This document shows positions 7,533-16,099 of a DNA stretch of 64,000 nucleotides, piece by piece (the stretch's first letter is position 1; every line of letters starts with the position of its first letter). The notes under the pieces are model-generated. The model had not been told where the DNA came from and made no database searches. It saw only the letters and a list, made by a program, of their open reading frames with translations. Made by a program: the position numbers and the translations under genes. Source of the stretch: Methanolinea sp. (GTDB lineage Archaea > Halobacteriota > Methanomicrobia > Methanomicrobiales > Methanospirillaceae); assembly GCA_016699325.1 (NCBI GenBank), contig CP064971.1, positions 496,001 through 560,000 on the forward strand, given 5' to 3'.

Positions 7533-8819
7533 TCACTTCCTCTTCCCGGCAAACAGGGCGACAATACAGCCGGTAATGGCCAGGACCGTCCCGATCCCGA
7601 TCACCTCGGGGGTCAGCTGGACGAAGAGGAAGAGGCAGGAGGCGATGCCGAAGAACGGCAGCACCGGGAGGGGGCCGATCCTGCCCGGCACCCTGAACGG
7701 GCGGGCCCGCCCCGGGTCCCGGAGCCGGAGGATGATGACCGATGCGTTCACCACCAGGAAGGTGACGAACAGGGTGAAGTTCGAGACGTTGGCCACAAAC
7801 TCGATATCTCCGGGGAAGAGGAATATACACGCCCCGATGCCGGCCACGATGACCGCCACCCACGGGGTCCGGCGCGTGGCGTGGACCCGGGCCAGGGGCC
7901 GGGGCAGGGTCCCTGACCGGGCCATGCCGTAGCTGATCCGGGATGAGGCAAGGAGCATGAGGAGCACGGTGTTTGCCGTGGCAAATAGGGCGATGACCGA
8001 GAGGAGCCGGGCCGCCCCCGGTCCCCAGGCTGCGACCGCCACTGCGGCGAACGGTGCATCGGAAGCGGCCAGGCCCTCCCACCCCACCACGCTCACCGCC
8101 GAGAAGCAGACCAGTACGTAGAGGACGGTGCACACCGCGAGCGCCACCATCAGCGCCCGGGGCACGGTCCGTTCCGGATCGGTGGTCTCCTCGGAGAACT
8201 TGACCATCTCCTCGAAGCCCATGTAGGCGAAGAAGACCAGCGCTGCGGCAGTGAAGACCCCGGAAATCCCGAGCGGCATCTCGAAGTAGTCGACCTTTCC
8301 CAGGTACGGGAGCCCGGCGATGATCACCAGGACGAGGCCGCACCCCTCGACCACGGTGAAGAGCCCGGCCAGCAGCGCACTCTCCCTGACGCCCACCACC
8401 AGGATCACGGAGAGGACGACGATCAGCCCGATTGCGGCAGGGAGGCGCGGTATGATGAGCAGTCCACCCAGGTAGCCGCCAAACCCGAGGGCCACGGTGG
8501 CCGCACCGACGATGCCTGAGAATATGATCAGCCAGCCGACCACGAAGGCCACGAACTCCCCCAGCGCGGCCGCCGTGTACTCGTACTCGGCCCCTGATTT
8601 CGGGAACATCGAGGAGAGCTCGGCATAGCTGAGCGCGGTAAAGAGGGCGACCACCGCGGAGATGGCAAACGAGAGCCAGACCGCGTTACCGGCCCCGGCT
8701 GCCGCTGTCCCGATCAGGGCATAGATCCCGGCCCCGAGGATGATGCCGATTCCCGAGAGGGTGACCTCGACAAACCCGAGCGACCGCGAGAGCCCGCCTG
8801 TCTCCATGAGAGATCCCAT
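7533..8819 (-). CDS. APC-superfamily amino acid permease
   Basis: The 428-residue integral membrane protein has about 12 hydrophobic helices. It opens with the family's substrate-binding loop (SGIGIILGAGIYALIG, residues 22-37), followed by YAELSSMFPKSGAEYEY, another APC hallmark. It should move amino acids or amines across the cytoplasmic membrane, usually by proton or solute coupling. Starts at 8819 and 8807 are both possible; the first has GGAG close upstream. It ends only 10 bases from the GCS2 ligase on the opposite strand, so a link to that pathway is suggestive but not shown. Confidence 0.9.
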   Translation of the reverse strand: MGSLMETGGLSRSLGFVEVTLSGIGIILGAGIYALIGTAAAGAGNAVWLSFAISAVVALFTALSYAELSSMFPKSGAEYEYTAAALGEFVAFVVGWLIIFSGIVGAATVALGFGGYLGGLLIIPRLPAAIGLIVVLSVILVVGVRESALLAGLFTVVEGCGLVLVIIAGLPYLGKVDYFEMPLGISGVFTAAALVFFAYMGFEEMVKFSEETTDPERTVPRALMVALAVCTVLYVLVCFSAVSVVGWEGLAASDAPFAAVAVAAWGPGAARLLSVIALFATANTVLLMLLASSRISYGMARSGTLPRPLARVHATRRTPWVAVIVAGIGACIFLFPGDIEFVANVSNFTLFVTFLVVNASVIILRLRDPGRARPFRVPGRIGPLPVLPFFGIASCLFLFVQLTPEVIGIGTVLAITGCIVALFAGKRK

Positions 8820-8859
8820 CTACTCCGCGGGCATTCAACTATTCGGCCGCCGGAGGGTT

Positions 8860-10536
8860 TCAGGCGATCTCCTGGACCATCCGCCCGTTCCGGAAGATGG
8901 AGATCTTCCCCCCGCTCTGGGAGACCACGATCCCGATGGCGCCGGTCACGAGCGTGATCCCCGCGATCGACGAATGCCGCGTCCCGAGCCCTTTCGGGAC
9001 ACCCACGGCGCTGGTGTCGATGGTGATGTAGCGGGCAGCGGCCTCGATCAGGCCGTCACCCCGGATCACGAAGGCGCCGTCCAGCTGGGCGAGCTCCTTG
9101 ATGTTCTCCTTGAGGTCATGGTTGGTGACCATCCGGTCTGCGGTGTGGTGGCCGGCGAACGGGTTGAGGATCAGCTGGCGGGACTTGGCGAGCACGTTCT
9201 CGGTATCGCCGATGATGAACGCCGTGCCGACCTTCTTGCCTTCCCGGCCTTCCCGGGAGATCTCGAGGCAGATGGAGAAGACCGCGTCGAAGACCTCGTC
9301 GCTGATGTCGGTCCCGCCGATCACCCGCTCCTTCCACATGGCGGTGCTGATCCGCGGCCGTTCCCGGCTGGTGTGGTCGGTGATGTCGTGGCCGATGCAG
9401 ACCACTTCGCTGACGTGCCCCCCGGCGTCCCGGATGGCCCTGGTGGTCCAGGCCACCCAGACCGGCGAGCCGTCCCGGGTCCGCATCCCGCTGATCCGGA
9501 CCGCGACCCCTTCCCCGTTCAGGGCCGCGTCGCTTGCAAAACCGGTCGCCTCCCGGCCGCCGGCCTCGCCGGCGGGGATCAGGGTCCCGTGGATGTTCTT
9601 CCCGAGCAGTTCCTGCCTGGAGTAGCCAAAGAAGTTCTGGGCAAAGGTGTTGAAGAAGGTGATATTCCCTGCAAGGTCGATCTTCATGATCATGCTCGCG
9701 GCGTGCATCAGCAGCTCCCGGGTCCGGATATCGCTCTCCCTGACCGCCTCTTCCAGCCGTTTCTTCTCGGTGACGTCCTCGACGACCATCACCTGGCCCC
9801 GTGCAGGATCGCGGGTGTCGATGGCGTGGACCCTGAGCAGGCAGTGGACCGGGCTTCCGTCCTTCTTCTTGAGCATGGTCTCGGCCCGCCCCCAGCCGTC
9901 GGCATCGATGCTCAGGGTGAGTTCGCGGGAGGCCCGTTCAAACGATTCCCGGTCGGCGAAAAGGGCGGTCGCATTCTTCCCCACCAGCCCGCCCTCCTCG
10001 TACCCCAGCCCGGACGACATGCGGGTATTGGCCCACTCCATGGCGCCCCCCCGGATCAGGCAGATCCAGATGGGGGTGAGGGAGAGGAGGGACGAGAGGA
10101 GGTCGGTTCGCAGCACCTGCTCCCGCTCGAGTTTCTTCCGGAGCACGGCCTGGTAGACCAGGTCGCGGAGCTCGGTGAGGGGGGAGCGGGGCTCGAGTCC
10201 CTTCGAAAACACCACCTCGCCGGCGCTGTTCAGGTCCTTTAAGAGGACCCGGTCGCGGCCCAGACGGGTATAGAGTATGAACGGCGTGGTGTTCCCCTGG
10301 GCCCGGAGCTCCCTGAACAGCCCGATCCCGTTCATCTCGGGGAAGAACTCGATGCCGTCCACTTCCGGGAGCTGGTAGTAGGAGACGATGACGTCGTAGT
10401 TCCGGTCCCTGAGCACCTCGACGGCCTGCTTGGTGGATCCGACGGTATCCACGCGGACCTCCCCGCCCTTCTCGAGGAGCGATCGGGTGGCGTCGATGAG
10501 TTCGCTGTTGTCATGGACGAGCAGTATGTTGATCAT
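8860..10536 (-). CDS. Receiver-PAS-PAS-diadenylate cyclase (DAC/DisA_N) signalling protein
   Basis: This is a 558-residue multidomain protein. Residues 1-135 form a CheY-like receiver, followed by two PAS domains (about 145-260 and 265-385) and a C-terminal DAC domain (about 395-558). The DAC domain has the catalytic D486-G-A motif (LDGAFVIRGDG) and R520-H-S (GLGTRHSSIAG), plus VVSQSGGKISIF. DAC domains make cyclic di-AMP from two ATP. In the receiver the usual phospho-accepting Asp is Tyr53 (VIVSYYQLPEVDG), and an insert follows DGIEFF. Phosphorylation control is therefore unlikely, and the PAS domains may sense a ligand. A GGAG site precedes the ATG. Most archaeal DACs are short stand-alone proteins. 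Confidence 0.9.
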   Translation of the reverse strand: MINILLVHDNSELIDATRSLLEKGGEVRVDTVGSTKQAVEVLRDRNYDVIVSYYQLPEVDGIEFFPEMNGIGLFRELRAQGNTTPFILYTRLGRDRVLLKDLNSAGEVVFSKGLEPRSPLTELRDLVYQAVLRKKLEREQVLRTDLLSSLLSLTPIWICLIRGGAMEWANTRMSSGLGYEEGGLVGKNATALFADRESFERASRELTLSIDADGWGRAETMLKKKDGSPVHCLLRVHAIDTRDPARGQVMVVEDVTEKKRLEEAVRESDIRTRELLMHAASMIMKIDLAGNITFFNTFAQNFFGYSRQELLGKNIHGTLIPAGEAGGREATGFASDAALNGEGVAVRISGMRTRDGSPVWVAWTTRAIRDAGGHVSEVVCIGHDITDHTSRERPRISTAMWKERVIGGTDISDEVFDAVFSICLEISREGREGKKVGTAFIIGDTENVLAKSRQLILNPFAGHHTADRMVTNHDLKENIKELAQLDGAFVIRGDGLIEAAARYITIDTSAVGVPKGLGTRHSSIAGITLVTGAIGIVVSQSGGKISIFRNGRMVQEIA

Positions 10537-10646
10537 CGGGTGCTCCGGGTTGTCACGGTACTGGTGGAGAGTCCAGGAATAAATAATTGTTGAATCCCAA
10601 AGCCAGATTGCTCAAATAATTACGGGTATTTTCCCACGGGGACCGG

Positions 10647-11954
10647 TCATTTATCCGGCTTTGGCCCGTCGCCGGACAGGAGCAGGAGCAGGGCCGAGGC
10701 GACCTCGAGCGAGGTGTACTCGTCCCCCATCATCTGCTGTACCCGGGCGGTGGCCGGGGCAAGGTCCTGCTCCTCGATCATCCTCCGCACCCGCCCGGTG
10801 AGGATCTCGGCTTTCCGGAGGGTGATCTCGTGGGCTGCCGGGACCGCCTGCTGGGCGATCCGGATCTTTGCGAACCGCTGGATGTCCCGGAGCTTCCACA
10901 TCTCCCTGCCGGACACGAAGGTGAACGATGTGCCGGACTTGCCGGCCCGGCCGGTCCGCCCGATCCGGTGGATGTAGTACTCGGGGTCCTGGGGGACGTC
11001 GAAGTTGACGACGAGGTCGACATCGGGGACGTCGATCCCCCTGGCTGCCACGTCGGTGGCGACCAGGATGTCTATCCGGCCTTCGCGGAACTTTGCCATG
11101 ACCCGTTCCCGCTGGGCCTGGTTCATGTCGCCGTGGAGTCCTTCGGCGAGGTATCCCCGGGCCTGGAGGTGGTTGACCACTTCGTCGACCCGCCGCTTGG
11201 TGTTGGCGAAGACCAGGGTAAGCTTAGGGTCGTGGAGGTCGAGGAGCCGGGAGAGGACATCGATCTTTCCCGATTCCCGGACCTCGAAGTAAGACTGCTC
11301 GATCTTCGGCACCGAGAGCCTGTCGTGCATGACCTGGACGGTCCGGGGGTCGTTCAGGTACCTGGCCGAGAGATCCCTGATCTCTTTTGACATGGTCGCC
11401 GAGAAGAGCACTGTCTGGCGCTGGCCGGGGATCTTTTTCAGGATGGCTTCGATGTCGTCCCGGAAGCCCATGTCGAGCATCTCGTCGGCTTCGTCGAGCA
11501 CCACGGTCCGCACCGCGGACAGGTCGATGGACCGCCGGTCGAGGTGGTCGAGGAGCCGGCCGGGGGTGGCGATCACCACCTGCACCCCGGACCGGAGGGC
11601 GTGCAGCTGCCGCTCGATGGGCTGGCCGCCGTAGACCGGGAGGATGACGATTCCCTTCCGGTACTTCGCAAGCTTCCGGAGCTCTTCGGAGACCTGGATG
11701 GCGAGCTCCCTGGTGGGGCAGATTACCAGGGCCTGGGGTTTCTTCTCGCCAGGCTTCACTGCTTCGATGATGGGGATACCGTAGGCGGCGGTCTTCCCGG
11801 TCCCGGTGTGGGCCTGGCCGATGACGTCTTTTCCGTCCCGCAGCAGGGGGATGGCGAGGGACTGGATGGGGGTGGGTTCCTCGAAGCCCTGGTCGCCCAC
11901 CGCCCGCTGGATATCCGTGGTGAGGCCGAGGTCGGCGAAGGAGAGGGTTCTCAC
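10647..11954 (-). CDS. DEAD-box RNA helicase
   Basis: I chose the GTG at 11954 (VRTLSFADLGL) because GGAGGT lies just upstream; the frame stays open 90 codons further but without similarity. The 435-residue product carries the full helicase set: Q-motif PTPIQSLAIP, Walker A AHTGTGKT, PTRELA, VLDEADEM, FSATM, then DVAARGIDVP and HRIGRTGRAG in the second RecA lobe. It unwinds structured RNA with ATP. The C-terminal extension after the core is short. Cold or growth-phase roles are known for archaeal relatives but cannot be seen here. Confidence 0.94.
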   Translation of the reverse strand: MRTLSFADLGLTTDIQRAVGDQGFEEPTPIQSLAIPLLRDGKDVIGQAHTGTGKTAAYGIPIIEAVKPGEKKPQALVICPTRELAIQVSEELRKLAKYRKGIVILPVYGGQPIERQLHALRSGVQVVIATPGRLLDHLDRRSIDLSAVRTVVLDEADEMLDMGFRDDIEAILKKIPGQRQTVLFSATMSKEIRDLSARYLNDPRTVQVMHDRLSVPKIEQSYFEVRESGKIDVLSRLLDLHDPKLTLVFANTKRRVDEVVNHLQARGYLAEGLHGDMNQAQRERVMAKFREGRIDILVATDVAARGIDVPDVDLVVNFDVPQDPEYYIHRIGRTGRAGKSGTSFTFVSGREMWKLRDIQRFAKIRIAQQAVPAAHEITLRKAEILTGRVRRMIEEQDLAPATARVQQMMGDEYTSLEVASALLLLLSGDGPKPDK

Positions 11955-12977
11955 GGCGGGACCTCCGGAGGAAGGGAAGGGTTGTCGAAAAACAGGGTAA
12001 TTTTCATAAGTCGTGTATAGTGATCCTCGCTTGGGGAGCATAGTTCTTTGCAGGACGGCAAAAGGGCATAGCCTGGGCAGTTCCCGGGACTGGTGCCACC
12101 CGGGACCGGTTCCCCTCCGTGTTGTTTTGCCCGGTGATTCGGCCACGGGCAGGCGCCCGGTAAAGCCTGGCCGCCTCTCCGGCGACCTCTTCAGAGTAGA
12201 GAATCCGATAAGCGGTCCCGGCAACCCCCGGTCTCAATGACAGAGATGACCGGGTCATGGCCCCGATCGACAGGACGGTCCGGTTAGTGGCTGGCTCTCA
12301 GCGAGAAAAGCGGATAGGTCCCACGACCCTCCCGGTTTCCTGGCGCCAGTCCGGGGAGAGGGGATCCTGTGCGAGCGCCCTCTGTCCACCACGGGGGCCC
12401 AACCGCATCCTCCAGCGGAAGTTTCCCATCGATGGTGGCTGCCCGGTCCGCATCGCCGTCGTGTGCAACCCCAGAGCCTGCCCCTGTTGCCCGTACCGGG
12501 AAGCCCCGTATAAGCGCCGGGGGTGAACCCGGCGGCATATACCGTTCAGACACCGGGCTTCCCGGCATTTTCGCCGAGGGTCGGGGGCTTTCCCCTGGCA
12601 GATATCCTCGATCGCTTCCTCTGTCCCTGCCGGCGTCTCCCTGCCGGGCGGTTCCTGGTCGCAGGCGTCATCGATGAGACGGCTTACCGCCTCATCGCCA
12701 GGTCTCCCGGGGGATGAAGCCCGGGGGATGGAGCCCGGGGGATGGAGCCCGGGGGATGGAGCCCGGGGGCTCCCGGGGCGGAAACTTCATCGCCTGGCGG
12801 AGCCGGTTTGCCGTCTTGCGACATGGCGGTTGGTATAGCATCCTGCCGGAAGACTGCGATGACCGTTCCCTGGAGTATCCCGATCGTACCTCCCGCGGAT
12901 GGTGCCCTGTCCTTTCCACCGCCACCGTAATGTTTGATATCCTCCCCCCGCCAACCAGAAGCACAGGGGATTTCACG
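11955..12977. other. One-kilobase region without a supportable gene
   Basis: Several frames are open here, but none has a recognisable domain, a convincing ribosome site or natural composition. The segment contains the upstream region of the helicase gene, an inverted repeat GATGAG/CTCATC at 12673-12696 and a tandem 14-bp repeat at 12706-12770. Upstream of the next gene is GTTTGATATCC near 12929-12939, a possible TATA element. Confidence 0.5.
12706..12770. repeat. Tandem 14-bp repeat, about four copies
   Basis: The unit CCCGGGGGATGGAG is repeated at 12706 (one mismatch), 12720, 12734 and 12748, and a partial copy follows. It lies between genes and has no obvious coding sense. It resembles slippage-prone simple repeats. 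Confidence 0.85.
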
Positions 12978-13280
12978 ATGGACACCTTTGAGGGGAAGAT
13001 GAAGGAGCTCCTGCCGGTGAGGAAGGAGGAGCGGTGGAGTGCCTATGACCGGGCAAAGGGGGCCTGCATCTGCCCGTCCTGCCCGAGCTACTCGATTTGC
13101 GCCCAGGGAAACGGCGAAGTGCTCTTCTGCATCCTCGGTATGAGCTTCCGGTGCATCCGCGAGGACAGGGGATGCACCTGCCCGCAGTGCACCGTTTACC
13201 AGGAGCTCGGGCTTTCCGGGAAGGACTTCTGCATGAAGGGGAGCGAGAAGGACCAGCGGTGGGAGAAAGGGCTTGGGTAA
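12978..13280 (+). CDS. Small cysteine-rich DUF2769-like protein
   Basis: I take the ATG at 12978, preceded by AGGGGA; the longer frame from 12714 runs through the simple repeat and looks non-coding. The product has 100 residues and seven or more cysteines in CXXC-like groups (CICPSCPSYSIC, then CTCPQCTVYQE), so it probably binds a metal or an Fe-S cluster. The pattern is that of DUF2769 proteins found in methanogens, which have no known function. It stands alone between the helicase and the pilin genes. Confidence 0.75.
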   Translation: MDTFEGKMKELLPVRKEERWSAYDRAKGACICPSCPSYSICAQGNGEVLFCILGMSFRCIREDRGCTCPQCTVYQELGLSGKDFCMKGSEKDQRWEKGLG

Positions 13281-13325
13281 ACGTTATCGACATAAAAGTT
13301 ATTCCGATACTTGTTTGTCGTTCCG

Positions 13326-13333
13326 AAAAAAAA
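13326..13333 (-). terminator. T-run terminator after the first pilin gene
   Basis: Eight A on the plus strand (T on the transcript) lie about 29 bases beyond the minus-strand pilin stop. This is a typical archaeal oligo-T terminator. Confidence 0.55.
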
Positions 13334-13361
13334 TCCCGGGCATATTGGTTCGGAGAAAGGG

Positions 13362-13808
13362 TTAGAAGTTCTTATCAAACAGCACCTGTCTGGATCCATC
13401 GGTGAAGGTTCCCCTGATGAGAAGACGTTTCCCAAGCGGCGAATCGCATCCCGTTGCAAGCACGTCTCCAACCTGTAGAGGATAACCTGAACCAGGATCA
13501 ATGATATGTCCGTTGATATCGGTGACGAAGCGATACGTCATGGTGTCGTTCATGGCATATTCGAGGCTTATCAGGCGCTCAAGATCGGTCCCGCCATGAA
13601 TGGTGATGAGCGCGGTGGGACTGGCATTGGAGAGCGAACCGGTGGCGACGGTCATTCCCACGACCTTTGATGTTATTGATGCTCCGACCATTCCAAATGC
13701 TACCGCGCTGACGAACGCAGCGAGGATGACGATGATGGCAACGAGAAGGGTGGTGCCGATGGTGACGGATACGGCCTCGTCGTTATAAAGGAAATATTTC
13801 CGATGCAT
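13362..13808 (-). CDS. Archaeal type IV pilin-like protein
   Basis: The 148-residue protein has a class III signal sequence: a short charged start (MHRKYFLYNDEAVSVTIG) followed by a strongly hydrophobic helix (TLLVAIIVILAAFVSAVAFG, residues 20-39). A small beta-rich domain ends in GTFTDGSRQVLFDKNF. This is the archaeal Pilin_N (former DUF1628) layout. The prepilin peptidase should cut near the DEA motif, and the helix should pack into a surface filament for adhesion or sensing. A GGGGGG ribosome site and a TATA-like TTTATTA (13851-13857) lie upstream. It shares its C-terminal pattern with the second pilin gene. Confidence 0.85.
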   Translation of the reverse strand: MHRKYFLYNDEAVSVTIGTTLLVAIIVILAAFVSAVAFGMVGASITSKVVGMTVATGSLSNASPTALITIHGGTDLERLISLEYAMNDTMTYRFVTDINGHIIDPGSGYPLQVGDVLATGCDSPLGKRLLIRGTFTDGSRQVLFDKNF

Positions 13809-14158
13809 TGATGTTCCCCCCAGATGTAAAAAGACACTATTGTTGTGTTCTAATAAATGTGCTGTAATGCCCGGTTAGGAATATGAAGTGGATCAAGATT
13901 TCCTTGATAACTGAGATAAACAGGCGTGACAGAACCCACCCGGTTCTATCTCATCTCCGTGCTCTGCGAAGTGTGGGCTGTGACGCTCGGAAAGCCAAAC
14001 GGTAGAAATCATGGACGAATTGAGGAGAAGGAGAATCATTCGGAATGGTGGCATGATTACTTTCGATTACCCTTAAAAGTCCTAGTTCTGATGATTTAGC
14101 TTCTTATAAGAATCCTGCCTGGAAAATTTTATAACTAAAAAAAAAGGTTAGAACCTGA
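13809..14158. other. AT-richer spacer between the two pilin genes
   Basis: There is no gene here. On the minus strand it holds the first pilin's promoter (TTTATTA, 13851-13857) and the second pilin's terminator. Around 13913-13955 an inverted repeat, AGAACC with GGTTCT, lies inside GAGAT and ATCTC, which could form a hairpin with a bulge. It is notably lower in GC than its surroundings. Confidence 0.5.
14137..14145 (-). terminator. T-run terminator after the second pilin gene
   Basis: Nine A on the plus strand lie 13 bases past the minus-strand stop at 14159, which gives a T9 tract in the transcript. Confidence 0.6.
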
Positions 14159-14584
14159 TTAGACTCTCTGATCAAGAATAACCTGATCAGCTCCATCGGT
14201 AAATCTACCGATAACCACAACCGTATTCTCGGTGACTGGTTTCTGATTAGGGAACAGGAATTTTGTGCCAACAGCTGGTTGTGCTCCCGCTGTAGAGTTA
14301 GAGTAGAACGGAGTGGCTTGTGTGGAATTGTAAGATTCACCATTTATCGTGAGTACTAAATACGTAAGTTTGAGATGATCAGCTCCACCCTGATACGTCA
14401 CCTCAACTGAGTTGGGACCAACATACTTAGCTGTTGCAGCTATACTCTTGGAACCCTGAACAGTTCCAGTCATACCAAACACAAAGGCCGCAATCACTGC
14501 CGCGAGGATCACGACAATAGCGACCATGAGAATAACGCCGATTACCGGCGATACTGCCTCTTCATCAGTTCTGATAGTCTTCAT
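14159..14584 (-). CDS. Archaeal type IV pilin-like protein
   Basis: I start at the ATG at 14584 (MKTIRTDEEAVSPVIG), which has AAGGTGG eight bases upstream; the longer frame adds 16 unlikely residues. The 141-residue product has the classic pilin signal DEEAVSPVIGVILMVAIVVI followed by a hydrophobic helix, and a small C-terminal domain ending in GRFTDGADQVILDQRV. The end closely parallels the neighbouring pilin (GTFTDGSRQVLFDKNF), so the two are paralogues. The mature subunit would form a cell-surface filament. A strong TATA box at 14665-14675 implies a leader of about 55 bases. Confidence 0.88.
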   Translation of the reverse strand: MKTIRTDEEAVSPVIGVILMVAIVVILAAVIAAFVFGMTGTVQGSKSIAATAKYVGPNSVEVTYQGGADHLKLTYLVLTINGESYNSTQATPFYSNSTAGAQPAVGTKFLFPNQKPVTENTVVVIGRFTDGADQVILDQRV

Positions 14585-14664
14585 GAATTGATCCACCTTG
14601 ATTGAATCAGTACTGCCCTTCTGTGAAGGCAAACAATGTATAAACCAGAACTCGCGCTCCTTCG

Positions 14665-14675
14665 TATATATAAAT
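14665..14675 (-). promoter_or_regulatory. TATA box of the second pilin gene
   Basis: On the minus strand the sequence reads AATTTATATATACG, a near-ideal archaeal TATA element, about 80 bases before the pilin ATG. It lies within an AT-rich patch. Confidence 0.6.
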
Positions 14676-14776
14676 TTGCCCGGTGAATGTTCATGGAGTC
14701 CGAGAATATAAAAAAGAAAATGTAACTGGCAAAAAATGAAAGGAAATTAGGGAATGGAGCCCGGTCCGGCTCCATT

Positions 14777-15277
14777 TTACAGGACGGCCCAGTCCAGGGT
14801 CTGCTGGCCGGAGACCAGCCTCCCGTGGCCGGGGCGACAGGTTCTCCGGGGACCCTGCACCGGGCCCCCGCTCCCGGCACTCTCGATCCTGTCCGGCAGG
14901 ACGAGGTACCAGTGCCAGTGCCGGCCAGGACCCCTGACGTGCAACTGCAGGGAGACACCCGGCGAAACGGGCATGGCCCGCAGGGCGGCGATCTCGTCCC
15001 GGCAGGTGACCGCTATATCGGCGACCCCGTACCCGGCATACCGGAGCCGGCGGACCTTGACCAGCGCCATCCGCCCGTGGTGGTAGGTGACGAAGTCAAA
15101 CGGCATGACGGGCCGTTGCGCGTTCACCGCCATGACCAGGCACCCCAGGGCTGCAGCATACCGCTGCGCTTCATCGATGGCCACGTAGGGCGGGTGTCCC
15201 CGCGTCACCGGGCATCGCCCCGGTATTCCCGTGATGGCAGGGGATTTGGTTGGCAGGATACGACCCCCGCCACCCAC
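14777..15277 (-). CDS. Uncharacterised protein with a possible nuclease-like core
   Basis: The best-looking protein runs from VAIDEAQRYAAALG to WYLVLPDRIE. Its core FDFVTYHHGRMALVKVRRLRY has an Asp followed at distance by VKVRR, loosely reminiscent of PDDEXK-type nucleases. This resemblance is weak and I do not assign a function. The first 30 residues and the Gly/Arg-rich tail look poorly conserved. The start is uncertain: GTG codons near 15184 and 15211 are alternatives to 15277. It faces no operon partner. Confidence 0.6.
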   Translation of the reverse strand: MGGGGRILPTKSPAITGIPGRCPVTRGHPPYVAIDEAQRYAAALGCLVMAVNAQRPVMPFDFVTYHHGRMALVKVRRLRYAGYGVADIAVTCRDEIAALRAMPVSPGVSLQLHVRGPGRHWHWYLVLPDRIESAGSGGPVQGPRRTCRPGHGRLVSGQQTLDWAVL

Positions 15278-16099
15278 GTGTGCCGGGTGGAAAGGGGCGT
15301 GTCCGGATCGCTGTTCTTCGTGCCGTGCTGGATGTCATCGGCGTGGCAGCCAACCGCTGCCATCGCCCGTTGTCGTTGTGCTGTGGTTTCCTGATCCATA
15401 GCCGTTTTCCTGCCACCGGTCCGCCCCGGGAAAGTGATCGGGAGCGTCCGCTCGCTACGATAAAGTCCGAGAAGGTCCGCTCGCCGGCAGCCGTTCCCGG
15501 CAGGCCGGGACCGTGTGGCAAATACACAGATGTCGTCATTGGATATATTCTTGGTGGCGGGGTCGCGATCCGGGGCATTTGCGGGCTCCATTCGGCAAAC
15601 GGACGGATTCGGCGAACCCCAGGAATCATTTCACCATTTACCAGCACAGCCAGGAGACGATAACAGGCCGCCGGACCCACCATTATTCCGCAATTTCCAT
15701 CGAAAAACCGACCTTCACGGATGCATTACAGGGGAGGTTCTCATTGAGGGTGATATGAAATACCTGCCCCCAGGGACCCCGGGTCCCGGGCCGGGTAAAG
15801 AGCAGGAATTATTGGCCTGGATATCGCGCCATTCATGAAATTAACCGTTATAAGGGACTTTACCGGGCCGGTGAACAGCTTTCCCCTGCGGGAAGGTGGC
15901 AACCGGTACTTTTCAGGGGAAAAAAGCCTTTATTGAGCCCCGATTGGGGTGCCAGATACCATCCCGGGAGGGGTAAACCCGGACCGGAAACAGGGGTTTT
16001 TCCTCTACCCTGCCCACGACGGCAGGATCGCGGACTTTCCACGGACCAGCCTGATCGAAGATCCGGGGCAGGAGATGCATGCCCCCAGAATACCTTGCA
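15278..16099. other. Gene-poor stretch upstream of the thiD terminus
   Basis: Many short frames overlap here on both strands, but none has a recognised domain, a good ribosome site or a coding-like composition. I see no tRNA, repeat array or clear promoter. A distant relic cannot be excluded by eye. Confidence 0.45.

Noticed and set aside
8740..10242. 500-codon plus-strand frame opposite the diadenylate cyclase gene
   Set aside because: It is antisense to a clearly functional multidomain gene and has low-complexity Asp/Gly/Pro composition without any motif.
12711..12770. CRISPR array
   Set aside because: The repeat units are 14 bp, directly abutting and without spacers.
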